NCBI GenBank assembly: GCA_030052745.1
Contig: JANBVO010000017.1
Location: 62,001 to 126,000 of the forward strand
DNA length: 64,000 nucleotides
DNA from: Pleurostoma richardsiae
Taxonomy: Eukaryota; Ascomycota; Sordariomycetes; Calosphaeriales; Pleurostomataceae
Direction of reading: 5' to 3'
Position 1 is the first letter of the stretch, and the number at the start of each line of letters is the position of its first letter. Below, in pieces: positions 11,140 to 23,001 of the stretch. The position numbers and the translations under genes are program-made. The notes beneath the pieces are model-generated. The model did not search any database. It was given only the letters and a program-made list of their open reading frames with translations, and was not told the DNA's origin.

Positions 11140-11216
11140 AAGGTGAGCTAAGAGACCCACCTGTCCGCGTGCTGTCATTCGCAAGGTGAGGCTCACGCTT
11201 CTCACCTTCTCACCTT
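11140..11216. repeat. Cluster of direct and inverted AAGGTGAG octamers
   Basis: AAGGTGAG occurs at 11140-11147 and 11183-11190. Its reverse complement CTCACCTT occurs twice in tandem at 11201-11216. The 11183 copy can pair with either inverted copy to form an 8-bp stem. The function is unknown. Confidence 0.7.
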
Positions 11217-12844
11217 GGGAATCGCGTAGCTTGATACTTAAAGGGACTAACCCGTCTTGCTAGTGAGCACTTGATCCTTCAACGTAAACACATAAGCTCA
11301 TGTGAGATGATGATACAGTAGGACTGTTGAGTGAGTGATCCAGAGACGGGCCCTCCAGTCCCACTTTGCGCGGTAAAAAAGCATGATGTGGCTCTCGGTT
11401 ATTCAGATGATGGAAAAGGGGCAAGCGACACATCATTGAGGGCGGCTGGGTCAGGCATGTATGGATTTTAGAAGCAGGACGATATGTTCCGCACTCCGTA
11501 TCGGCATCCCCCCTACATGCCTGATGCCATCTACGCTCTCTCTTTGCTGGCCGATCTCGCAGCTAGCCGCGCCCATGACCACGTCCTGCATGTTTCACAG
11601 CATGCGGTGTAAGGAAAAGCAATAAACTGTCTTGCCGTGGCATCTTGCGGTGAGTAGATCTCGATGGGGCTCGAGCGAATAGGGGCAAACAAGCTGCTGT
11701 GCAGTACATACGGAAAGACGTGGGCCGCCAATAGATGCTGGCACCCGTGTGCGACATTAAATGGCCTTGCTGCTTGCCTGCTTGTGTCCTTCCTGTCCGG
11801 GATAAACCGTATTTAATCCAAGATAAGTACGGAGTAGTTGAACAGGACGTCTCTCTGGTGTAGCCCGAGCGGCTTCCGTGTCTCTCTGTTTTGTGTCTGG
11901 CTTGGGTGCAGTCACAGAGTTATGCTCTCCTCTCTAGCGGTGTGATCAGACCTGGAGAGACACGCAGCAAGACAAGGCCGACCTCACTGCCCAATCCAGG
12001 CGTATGATATTTACGGATTACGACGCCAGGGAGTTGCTTTCCGTTCCTCCCGCATGATGCGAATCCTCCCTGACCTCACGTCATTCGGGCTTGCACGTAT
12101 TCGCGGATGACTCAACCGAGCCAGGACCGCCGGGCGACCGGTGAAGCAAAGAAGCAGGAGCTACAAAAAGACGCCGCAACTCCCGCGCAGCACGGCTGCG
12201 ACAAGGACAATAACTACCTGCCCGCTGATGCACCGAGAAACTTCATCTGGAGGCTGCACGGAGGACGGAGAAGCGCATCGCAGCCCCAGCTTGCAGCGCA
12301 CATGATGGTTGCTCTCGTGCCGAGCCGAGCCGAACTGATCAACGGGTTCAGGGAGGTCGCCGGGCCCTCGCCCTATGGTCCCGACCAGGAGGAGGAGCCT
12401 GGGGACGTGGGGAACGGTGTGGGTGACGGTGACCGCAGCTGCAAGGGCTGCAGGAAGATCCAGAACGGTGAGCAGCGGTCGCCTGCCTCACCGCAGAACC
12501 GTGGGAGGCTGTCATTGCTGGGTGACGAGGATGCAGCTCGACACATTATCGGTACGTTTCAGGTTCCACGTCCCTATTAATTGCCCCAATTTCTCTTCTC
12601 TTGCCCGTGTCTGTCAGTGCACTTTGTCGACGTGAATCCTCCGCGATACTCGCGATATCTGCAGAGCCTTGAGCTACGACAACGATGGTGTATTGGACTG
12701 TGGAGTTGAGCTGCACAGCTGCGGAGAGCTGAAGGTTCCGGTCGCAGCCAAATCGAACCGAGTTGAACCGGTCGCATGGGCGGATGGAGCCATCTGGCTT
12801 ATTCCTCTCCTAGGGGTCTGGACCCTTGGGTGGAGAGCGTTCAG

Positions 12845-12864
12845 TTTGGTTTGGTTTGGTTTGG
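12845..12864. repeat. TTTGG pentamer microsatellite
   Basis: Four perfect TTTGG units lie about 250 nt upstream of the DUG2 start codon. Confidence 0.85.
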
Positions 12865-13111
12865 GGTGCCGGAAGCTAGAATCCGCCTGCAAGGGCAACT
12901 CAATTCCACTCGCCGAAATGCCGTCATGCTCCCTCAGTCAGATGTTGAAGCTCCGTTGCCCCACGCCCACCAACAGTCCACCAACATACCCACCATCGCT
13001 CCCTGCACACTCACTCCACTGGCCTGTGTTACCTCGATTACAGTTGCACGAACTTCGATGCTTGATGACGACGACGACTAACAAGTGCTGTACCTCATCT
13101 CAGACCGCGAG

Positions 13112-15960
13112 ATGCGTTCCGCATCGCCTCAGAAGATCTCGACCCTCTCCTCCCTCGAGGTCACCTCGCAGCTGCACCCTCCTCCAGAGCGCGTCCACGA
13201 GCTCAAGCACGATAGCTCCGTCCTCGCTCTCGCCGTGAGCGACGAGTACATCTTCGCCGGTACACACAACGGCGAGATCCTCATCTGGTCCCTCGGCACC
13301 TTCCAGCTCGTCCAGACGATCCAGGCCCACAAGCGCAGCGTCCTGTGCCTCTTCCTGTCCAACCCGTCCTCTCCGTCGCAACATCCTCGTCGTACCGCAC
13401 CACGCGAGCAATCTTCTAGCAGTTCAACGAACAACAGCTCCGCCGCCGATGATGTTAATGGCGATCACAGCCACGATGCTCTTTCCGGACCCCTCCTCTT
13501 CTCTAGCGCCGGCGACGCCATCATTTCAGTTTGGTGCCCCAAGACGTTCACGCGGCTATACGAAATCTACAGCACACACGACGTCGGCGATATCTTCAGC
13601 GTCGCCTACTCCGCCCAACATGATACCGTCTATATCGGCGCCCAGAACACCACGATCCAGTGGATTAATCTGCGAGATCCCGAGCGGCGAGCCCCCCATG
13701 ACTCAGCGCAACATCCCGACCGGCGATATCACCGCTTCTTCGACTCCAAGGCTGTCGGCGGCACGAGCACGCCACGGCGGTCTGAGAACAGGTGGAGCAT
13801 GATACCCAAGGCGCAGACGGTGCTGGAGGTCGACCACGCCGCCCTGTATCCCTTCGCCCATTACGGCTATGTCTACTGCATGCTGATGGCCAAGGGGCCG
13901 ACGGTGCTGGTGGACAGTGAAGAGGAGGTGCTCATCTCTGGGGGCGGTGACGGGACGATAAAGATGTGGAAGCTTGGGAAACACGGGCGAGTGCACGACA
14001 GCGGTGCACATCCACAGCAGGAGGAGGATGATGACGACGAGCCAGCGATTCATGAGATTATGTGCTTGGGCACGGACGATGCTGAGTCGGTCATGTCTCT
14101 GGCGATTGACGGCTCGTTCCTTTACAGCGGGAAGCTCGATGGAATAATCGAGCTGTGGGACCTGGATACAAAGCAGAAGCTGAGGGTGATCAAGGCCCAT
14201 CGAGGAGACATCATGACCCTACAGATGCGCTGGGGCTACTTGTGGAGTGCTGCTGCCACAGGATCTGCTGCTGTAAGTCCTTGCCCATACCTAGACACTT
14301 TGGGAGAAAGATCAGGAAATGCTGACGAAGACTGTAGAAACACAGCACAGTGCACTACGGAGACGACAACCCGTCCTCATCCTCAGAGATCGTGAGCCAG
14401 AAATACCAATGCCTCTCCCGTTGGAAGGCCCACGACGGAAAGATCATGGCTTCGGCCGTCACAACGTATCACGGCGATCAGCTCTACATCACGGGAGCGA
14501 ACGATGACGCGGTCGGGGTTTGGAGGGTAAATAACAAGGCAGCTGCGACGGAGGAGGTTGCGGAGGTGTCAGAGGATATGATGTTCACGTCCCTACGCGA
14601 GTTCGTCTCTTTCAAGACCGTTTCCTCTCGCCCCGAATTCGGCGAGGACTGCCGCAAGGGTGCGTCGTTCTTGTGCACGCTTTTCAAGCGGCTAGGCGGC
14701 CAGGTAGAAATGCTGTCCACCGACCAGCACCACAACCCCGTCGTGTGCGCCAAGTTTTGCGGGAAGCTCGAGCCCGCTGAGAAGCGGAAGCGCATCCTCT
14801 TTTACGGCCACTACGACGTGGTCCCCGCAGACACTAAGAAGGCGTCCAAGTGGTTGACCGACCCTTTCCAGCTCAAGGGCACCAATGGATATCTCTACGG
14901 CCGCGGTGTCAGCGATAACAAGGGACCCATTATCGCGGCTCTATATGCCGTGACCGACCTTATGCAATCGAAGCAGTTTGACTCCGACGTCATCTTCCTG
15001 ATCGAGGGCGAGGAGGAGTCCGGCAGCCGAGGCTTCCAGGATACAGTCAGGCAGAATAAAGAGCTTATTGGCGACGTGGATTACATCCTCCTCGCCAACA
15101 GCTACTGGCTGGACGATGAGACGCCATGCCTGACCTACGGCCTCCGTGGTGTGCTCCACGCGACCGTGTGCGTTGACAGCCGCCACCCGGACCTTCACTC
15201 TGGTGTTGATGGGTCATACATGATGGCCGAGCCACTGTCTGACCTCACTACGCTGCTGTCCACTCTTAAGGGTCCCAAGAATAAGATAATGATCCCCGGC
15301 TTCTACGACTCGGTCCTCCCGCTGACGCCTGCCGAGGAGGCCCGCTACGATGCCGTCACTTCCACACTCATGCGGCGAAACCCGGAGAACGGGCCCGCCG
15401 GCGCCCTCAAGGCTAGTTTGATGGCCCGGTGGCGCGAGCCCAACCTCACTATCCACAGGTATAAGGTCTCGGGGCCGGACGGCAGCCTGGTCAGCAGCCA
15501 CGCGAGCGCTAACATCAGCTTGCGTCTCGTGCCTGGGCAGGAGGTCGATGAAGTCATCGCCTCGCTGACCTCCTTCCTGGAGGAGCAGTTCGCACTGCTG
15601 GAGAGTGGCAACACTCTGAGCGTGCGTATCGACAACAAGGCGGAGCCGTGGCTTGGCGACCCTGATAACGATATCTTCCGCACCCTGGAGGAGGCCATCA
15701 TCCGGGTGTGGGGGCTCGATGGCGCCGCGCCCGCCACGGGCGGTGAGGGCGGGGCCGCCCGAGGCCGGAAGCCGCTGTATATCCGCGAGGGCGGGTCGAT
15801 CCCCGCGATTCGGTTTCTGGAGAAGGAGTTCGGGGCGCCGGCGGCCCATCTGCCGTGCGGGCAGGCGACGGACTCTGCGCACTTGGACAACGAGCGGCTG
15901 AGGGTGCTGAACCTGCTGAAGAGCAGGGAGATCTTCGGCGAGGTGTTCCGGAGGCTCTAA
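13112..15960 (+). CDS. DUG2: Dug2-type glutathione-degradation subunit: WD40 repeats plus M20 metallopeptidase
   Basis: Two exons (13112-14272, 14338-15960, 65-nt intron, phase 0) give 927 residues. The first ~480 residues hold WD40 blades (DEYIFAGTHNGEILIWSL, LLFSSAGDAIISVW, VLISGGGDGTIKMWKLG, SFLYSGKLDGIIELWDLD, DQLYITGANDDAVGVWRV). The rest is an M20 peptidase with FYGHYDVVP (His 545, Asp 547), GRGVSDNKGP, IEGEEESGS, and the distal His in GQATDSAHLDNERL. This WD40-M20 fusion is characteristic of Dug2, which with the glutamine-amidotransferase-like Dug3 cleaves the gamma-glutamyl bond of glutathione in the cytosol. All metal ligands expected of M20 enzymes appear to be present. An acidic, low-complexity linker (EEDDDDEP) sits between blades. 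An intron-like acceptor just before the start means a small upstream exon is possible. Confidence 0.93.
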
Positions 15961-16685
15961 GCCGGGAAGCCAAGGCTGTGTGTGAATAAATTTGAATAGA
16001 CTGGGTTTGGGCGGCGCCGAGGATACTGGGGACTTCGTTTCGCGACGAGGAAGGGGGCGTCAGAAACCAAAAACAGTGTCTCTTCTAGTGTACAATAGAT
16101 GGATGGTATTCTGATACCCTGTATTTGTCTTGTCACAAGATATGTGTTCATGTGTTCGAACCACCTACAGGACCATCTACTGTCTGCTCGTTGACTGCGC
16201 TTCTCCTCGACTTGGTGGAGCAATTGAAGGAGCTACTGAGATGATCTGCGGCCTCGCCGAGCCAGCCGACCAGCCCTATGCCATTTCAGGGGCTCAGCCG
16301 CCGAGAGTGCAGTAGCGTTGGCTTCCCGCCAGTTCTGGACTGAATGGTCTCGTCCCCTATTTAAAGCGTAAACGCCTTCCACGTGATGGCCATACAAGCA
16401 AATAGTTGCTGTATCATTGGGCCATTTTTCAGCTGAAAGAGCTCGGGCCCTTATCGTCTGATTTTTGCCCCCCCTTGACCCGATATCTCCCACCTCACCC
16501 ATCTATCTCACCTCGTATTGCTACTCTCTCACTCTCTAGGTACATTCGTTCTATTCTCTGTGTATTCTTTTCCTGTACGCCTCATTCCTCGTTCGATCGT
16601 TCGTTCAATCCTTTGCAATTGATGGGTCTGCCCTGATCCGCTTCGGGCCGAAGCGTAAAGTCAATCGTGTGAGGGAAGTCTCAAA
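15961..16685. other. Spacer upstream of the peroxidase gene
   Basis: No gene was recognised. The last ~230 nt (about 16,460-16,620) is pyrimidine-rich on the plus strand, as in many fungal promoters. Confidence 0.5.
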
Positions 16686-18850
16686 ATGCGGCCCCTCCTC
16701 GTGCCGGCGATCCTCGCCGGAGCCCCACCGCTCTTCTCGCGGGCGGCGATGCTCGCGGTGTCGGTGCCGTTACTGCTCTCCCTGAGCCTGGCTCCGTCTC
16801 CGGCGGCGGCGGACCCGACATGGCCGTCGCCGATCGACGAGGTGGAGGAGATCATGTTCCAGATGAAGGACTTCAAGACACGCAACTTCGCCGACACCAT
16901 CCTGCCCTGCACCAACGAGGCCTCGGGCCCGGGCCGCCAGAACGCCGCCGAGTGGCTGCGCGTCGGCTTCCACGACATGGCGACCGCCAACGCCAGCGCC
17001 GGGCTGGGCGGCCTGGACGGCAGCATCCAGTACCAGCTGGTTAATGGGGAGAACCTCGGCCCGGGCTTCGAGACCACCCTGCGCTTCATGTCCACCTTCC
17101 TGACGCCGCGGTCCAGCCTCGCCGACCTGATCGCCGTGGGCGTCTACGCCTCCGTGCGGTCGTGCGGCGGGCCCGTGGTGCCCATACGCGCCGGCAGGGT
17201 CGACGCCGCCGCCGCAGGGCCCATGGGCGTCCCGCAGCCGGAGCACTCGGTCGAGCAGCTGCGCGAGGCGTTCCTGCGCATGGGCTTCACCAACGCGGAG
17301 ATGATCGAGGCGACGGCGTGCGGGCACACCATCGGCGGGGTGCACGACACCGAGTTCCCCGAGCTGGTGGCCGCCGGCGAGGCCCCCTCCGACTCGACGG
17401 TCGCCGTCTTCGACGAGAGGGTCGTGACCGAGTACCTGTCGGGCGAGACGGCGAACCCGCTCGTGGTGGGGCCCGCGGTGGCGCTGGGCAAGGACTCGGA
17501 CACCAAGGTGTTCGCGTCCGACGGCAACGCCACCGTCAGGGCGATGGCGGCGCCAGAGGCGTTCCAGGACGCGTGCCGCCGCGTGCTGCAGAAGATGATC
17601 GAGGTGGTGCCGGCCGGGGTGCGGCTGAGCGAGGAGATCAGACCGTACGCGGTCAAGCCTACGGAGATGCAGCTCACGCTGAGCAGGGGAGCGCACAGCA
17701 TGATCTTCACGGGGTTTATCCGGGTTAGGACCACGGAAATGCCGCCCGAGGAGATTCTGAATGTTACACTCGTGTACAAGGACCGGAACGGGGGGAATCA
17801 GTGCGGCTCTGGGAGGTGCGCCATCGTCTCGACGCTGCAGGGCGTCGGATATGGCCTAGACGACAGCTTCGGCGTGCGTTCATCTCCCCGCAAACTCCCA
17901 TCTGCGTATGACGCTCCGTGTTTCTGCAGGATATACTAACATTGCGACCTAGTTCTTCCCTGTAGAGGCGCAGATCCCCGCCTCCTCCGGCATCTCCTCC
18001 TTCGTCCTGCACCTCAACCTCGTGAACGGCACCAGCCTCCTTTACGATAACAACGGCCTCTCCTACCCCATGCAGGACGCCGTGATGATCCTCCGACCGC
18101 ACAGCTGCCTGGTCCAGCACACCGGCGAGACACGCGTCCTCGCCGCCGTGCGCAACGACAGGGCCGGCCTGCCCGCCACGCTCGCCATCTCCTACCGGGC
18201 GCCGCGAGAGGGCCTGCCGGTAGCGGGCCTGCACAACATGACCATGTCGATGCGCAAGGGGGAGTGCATGGGCCCTTACACACTCTTCGAGGCGGCCTGG
18301 ACTATCCCCGGCGGGGAGAGCTTCGCGAGCAGGATCGATATCATCAGCGGTGAGGGCGGAGATGTGGTGGTAGACGACTTTAACCGCGCTGTGGATCTGC
18401 CGGGATACTGTGAGCCGTTCGACGGACCCGCCGCGGCGTGTGCGAGCGTAGCGGTGCTGCTATCTACGAGTGCTGCGGGAGTGAGCGTGTCGACAGCGAC
18501 AGAGTCGAGTACGGCCGTCCAGGTGCTGTCATCGACTGCGGTGCCGACCATGACGACGTCTACGATCCTCTCTCCGGTCTCGACGCCGGTGAGTGGCGCA
18601 ACGGGCCGGCCATCGCCTCCGACGGAGGACGAGGAGATAATGGAGGAGGTCGGGGAGTATCAGACGGTGAAGGGCTTCGCGCAGTACTGGGTGAACTACT
18701 TCGTGAACTTCTTCTTCGGGTAGGTCATGTCCCTCCTCCAACCCTTCCCCCGCTCAGATCTCGGCGGTATGGGCATGACTAACCTCACTGGGTGTCAACA
18801 GATATGACAGATTCCAAGTCGTGAATAACGAGCTGGACCGTGTGACATAA
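16686..18850 (+). CDS. Secreted class II-like haem peroxidase (AA2) with long C-terminal extension
   Basis: Three exons (16686-17873, 17953-18719, 18802-18850) give 667 residues. An N-terminal hydrophobic stretch (about residues 21-42) is a signal peptide or anchor. The peroxidase domain shows the distal pocket WLRVGFHDMATA (Arg 92, His 96) and the proximal TACGHTIGGVHD (His 213), both diagnostic of the plant/fungal/bacterial peroxidase superfamily. These enzymes use hydrogen peroxide to oxidise phenolic or other small substrates outside the cell. The protein is nearly twice the length of ordinary lignin or manganese peroxidases. After about residue 340 comes a beta-rich region with several Cys (CGSGRC, HSC, KGEC, GYC) that I do not recognise, then a Ser/Thr-rich linker near 570-625 and a short aromatic tail (YWVNYFVNFFFG). 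A third exon replaces the apparent stop at 18721 by splicing at GTAGGT. Confidence 0.85.
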
Positions 18851-20909
18851 GTGCGGGCCTTTTCTGACGGAAGATCATGGCGCTGGGTTTGATTATAATT
18901 TCAAGGGAGTCCTCAATAAATTGACGGCTAATCCAGAGCGTCACAGCGATGGCGTTGGGGTTTAAATGTTCTCTGAGTACTGGGTGGATGCTGTACCTAC
19001 AAACCTACACAAGATATGTGCTTCTAGTCCACCATCTTGAATATATAATGCTCGCCCAACCTTGCCGTCGCCAAGCCGCAGGCTCTCTGCGACCCCAACA
19101 AATGCTCAACCAACGCTGAGGAAGGCGAACATGCGCAGGCGCCAAGTACCTCAGGAACATCTCAGGTGGATTTAACGATGTGATGCGACGTGGTGGTAGT
19201 TTACATCTAGCCCTAATATTTTCGGGTAAGTGTAAAGGAGGCGTCAAGACAACTATAGACGAGATCTAGAGTGAAGCCAGTCTCACATATCTTAACGAAG
19301 CCACTAATGCGAAATATGGAGAGTCTGACCAGTTGCAAGACGAAGAAAACGTATAAACTTCTTTACGAGGCTAATATATGGACTTCGCGAGATGTGGTAT
19401 ACGCTTCCAGCGCATTTTGCAGCTGCCTCCGTCTACCACAGCCGGCTCACACTGACTCATCTGACCAGGGTGGCGGCCAACGATTCCCTCAAAATCAGAG
19501 TGCCCGACCGTGACATCACTCGGGGGTACATTAAGAAGATAATTTCTGGTAACCATGAAGAATTCAACAGTAGAGTTTGCTAACATTTCGGAGAGGGAGC
19601 TTCTGCGAACTTCAAGCCTGAGGTTTTTTTCTGACAAACTCTCGAACATCCAGCATTGCCGTGTCTTGCCTGTGTTCGGTCATGTCTTTCCATCGATACC
19701 CCACAAGCCACCAGACTGACGCAGAAAAATCTGAGTCTAAAGCGTCTGTTATGGGACCCTTTTGAAAATATTCCGCACGGTACTGGCCTTCACACTGCAG
19801 CGGTAGGACAAGAAGGACGAATGAATGGACCCTTAAAGGCGCAATTCCCCAAGCTCATGCTCACATCCGAGGTTGACAGTCAATACGTGGCATAGGGTGC
19901 GTCACAAGGCGGGCAGTATACCCTACCCCCTGTCCTTTTCTTAAGGCGTGCAAATGGGATTTTTCGCGGTGGTCGAGGTTGTCCTTCAGCACAGGCGCCA
20001 TATGTTGACCAAGCCTAACGTGTTGAATGGTTGGCCTGGTCTACCTTGTTCAATCAGTCCACCATTGTCCACGAGCTCTTCCTCATGCTCCGTGTGATAT
20101 AGGGCCTTTCACCAACAAGAAACAAGAGATGAATATCCTAGGGATATTCCGGAATATGCGGATATCAGGCGGTGAGTGTTTCAATGGGTCTGATGCTTTC
20201 AAAATGTTTGCAATGGGCATCATTCGTTTCTTCAAGTCGTCTCCAAGCTGTTCCATGCACCGCCGGAAGGACCGTCCTGTGCTTTGCAGACGAGAGAGAC
20301 GATTGCCAAGTCAGAGATCGAAGTCAAGGTAAGGACGAGCACCGTTCAGCCATTGATCAACATGAGATCGTGCTGTACCTCCAAGGTCTCTTGGAAAGGT
20401 TCACGTTGATTAGAGTCTTATGTCTGGCCAGAACCAGATTCCAGTTGCGTCAGACGTAATCAACCAGAGGTATATGTTCCAAAAACAGCGAAAGGCCACA
20501 ATGACAATGACACAAATGTGTCAATCGCATAGCGGTGTAACTGTAACATCGATTCAAAATAACCGATTCAGTAGCAAACGATCAAGACAGGGCTGGGCGC
20601 TTGATATAACATCCCCGATGCGACCATTTCCCAAGGCACTAGAAGATAAAGTATGTCTAAGAGCCCGTGACTGTTGTGGCAAAATGCTAGAAGTAATTAC
20701 ACATTTCAAGAGTAAGATCCAGCACATGGTCAGACTGAGTGAAAGCTCGTGTCTGTATTGCGGCAGAACCCACGAAGGTGAACGGCACTTTGCAGATTCC
20801 AGGTCTCCCGATACAGCACTCTATAAAGTCCACCCAAGCTGTCGCTTTAGTTTTAGGGGACTGATGGTCAGAAGCGTCTAGCAGCCAATTTTTCCAGGTT
20901 GGCCTCAGT
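18851..20909. other. 2.06-kb convergent spacer, gene-empty
   Basis: The region lies between the ends of the peroxidase and DUF6594 genes. Many short frames occur on both strands, with none above about 150 codons, none with a motif, and no chain of compatible splice sites. Base composition is closer to even AT/GC than in coding DNA. It may include decayed sequence, but I could not assign a family. Confidence 0.5.
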
Positions 20910-21966
20910 CTACCTCTGCGAAGTCCCTGGTGCAGGCGAACCGAGTTGCAGAAACACCACCAGAACAGCACAATATCTGTGGGTTTAGTCAGGCTCACGG
21001 ATACGGAGCGACGAGTAGACTCACCCTGCTGTCGCAGCAAAGATCTCGAACGGCCTTGCAATGGTACCCCAATTCAGCACCGCTAAAAAGACGACGGAGA
21101 ATGCCGTTATGACGGCCAACTTCCGAAAGATTGTGTCTAGCACTGCTAGAATCCACAACGGCGCTATCAGCATCGTAATGGCAACCGCGAATATTGCGAC
21201 TGCCGCAATGACATCAACGTGCTGGTCATCACCTTGAGTTGTTGTTCTCAGGTCTACTTTAGTGGCTTCGACTCGGTTGGCTGAAAACAGCCCGAACAGC
21301 CCCGAGGTAGGAGCCAGGACATATTGTTCGAAGGCCCTTCTCAGAGGGGCCTTTTCTTTCCTCGATAATGTGATCAAGTCCTTGGATTTGAGAAACTGGG
21401 TTTCTTTCTCTTGGATGGGGTCTCGGTGATTTGCTAACCATACTGTCATATTGCGTATGTTTGTTCGTGGCGCATCAGGCCTTGACTTGAGGAATAGATA
21501 CCGATGAAACAATTCGTCTTGATGCCACTGGTGTTAGTCTCGATCATCGGTTTCATATCGAGGAGAATTGCTCACCGTATGAGTTCAGCTTCTTCTCTAT
21601 TTCTGCCACGAGGGCTTTTCTTTCCTCGTGGTCGTTTCTCACTGATCCATTATCAATATCTTGCGTGTCCCGTGCGCTTAAGCTATTGTCAAGGGCGTCT
21701 AGTCTCTCCTCGTGCTCGACTATGCCATCCTGAAGTCTCAACAATATTCGGGAATGAAGCTTGTCGAAACGCCTTAAGACGAAGAAATCATCATCCGAAG
21801 ATACGTAGGCTACAAAAGCATGGTAGCCAATGTATTTCCTAGATGAATGCCATTCAGCTGTCTGCTTTAATTGAACTGGCCTAAATGCTCACCAAGACTT
21901 CTTATCTAGCTCGTCCTGGCTTAGCCGCTGATTTTCAACATCAGGGATTCGAAACGTGCCATTCAT
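20910..21966 (-). CDS. DUF6594 membrane protein
   Basis: Four exons (21966-21893, 21838-21576, 21517-21025, 20976-20910) give 298 residues, with every junction fitting in phase. The arrangement matches fungal DUF6594 proteins. The N-terminus carries VLRRFDKLHSRILLRLQD, then a charged helix EHEERLDALDNSL. The middle has DELFHRYLFLKSRPDAP, WLANHRDPIQEKETQFL and DLITLSRKEK. The end carries two or three membrane helices with the family signature ATAGYCAVLVVF. Function is not established. Members are numerous in Pezizomycotina and are usually predicted to be anchored by the C-terminal helices. The spacers around it are unusually empty. The call is firm even though no single frame exceeds 165 codons. 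Confidence 0.88.
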
Positions 21967-23001
21967 GGTGGTCCTATGAGGTACCTGAACAGTGGTAAAC
22001 TATCCGCGTGAAGCGAGGGGTCCTCAAACGTTATTTATGATCTGCTGTGATTCAACCTGGGTGACGTAAGACTGCATTCCTGACTGTCCAACAGCCTCAC
22101 TTTTTCGAAAGGAGAACGGTGGACCAATCGACACGGCCTCGGATGGCTCTTTGCATGCAAGTTGATGCCTGAGCGCTAAAATAAGGCACTCCTCTTTAAC
22201 TGATTAATTCACCTTTCGATTCTGTGGTCAATCTTTGGATAAGCGGTCACAGCGAGTTCAGCATCAAATCGAGCGGAAAGTCAAACAGTTAATCGTCCAA
22301 AGAGAATAGCAGCAATGTCTCAATAGCCAATTCTACTAGAGACGATGGCCTCATATGTGAGTAAAGAACACGTACGAAAATGGAGCGAGAGGTATGAAGC
22401 ACTGCACATTGACGCGTAGTTAAAGTGATACAACTTTCGAATTCTGAAAAGAGGTGCACGACACGTTCGTTCCAGACTATCGCTTATCGTGATGGAAACA
22501 AATTCAGCTTGGGGAAAGGTATCTACTCGACCAGAACAGCCTACGGCACCTCCAGCACCTCGCCCTAAGTCAAAGGGGGAAGTATTAGTTCAGTTCTGCC
22601 CTTCACGCAAGAGTGGGCCTACGGCCGTCAAGCTATTGGCGAGCCATGCCATCAACCCGACAATGGAACGGCTGGGGTGATCTATGAGGTTTCGCGTGCC
22701 GCTTGGGAGGCGAGAGCGTTCAGGGCCCAATAGCTAGGTTGACGATAACCATATCTAGGTGGCTTTGACAGTTGGCTATAGTGGGGTTGATGATCGTGCT
22801 TGAGGCATTCCTTATCTGATCACCTTAGATCTATCTGATACTTTCAATATTAAGCCGACAGTCCGTCAATTGGCACCTTTCGGGCAGACCAACAGCCAAT
22901 AGGCCAGAAATCGCTACAGGATGGAAGCGATCGTCTTGGAAGCAAGCTGCAGTTGCCGCGTGCTCGAGCTCCTGGCTATATTCCAGGAGGGGTTTCATGT
23001 C
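21967..23001. other. Spacer, no gene recognised
   Basis: About 1.03 kb between the DUF6594 gene and the end of the Zn2Cys6 regulator gene. A 63-codon plus-strand frame (22489-22680) has no supporting feature. Confidence 0.5.

Larger units (their letters stand above)
10805..13111. other. 2.3-kb divergent spacer between TIM17 and DUG2
   Basis: This is the longest gap in the window. A 157-codon frame at 12107-12580 has biased composition and no motif, so I do not call it a gene. Close to the DUG2 start, a CTAAC followed by a CTCAG at about 13078-13103 looks like an intron end, so an untranslated or short coding 5' exon of DUG2 may lie here. Local repeats are listed separately. Confidence 0.55.

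Noticed and set aside
12107-12580. 157-codon plus-strand frame
   Set aside because: Charged, low-complexity composition, no motif and no splice partners; it lies in the TIM17-DUG2 spacer.
16770-17696. 308-codon minus-strand frame opposite the peroxidase gene
   Set aside because: Antisense shadow with Arg/His-rich composition; the sense strand encodes the haem pocket.
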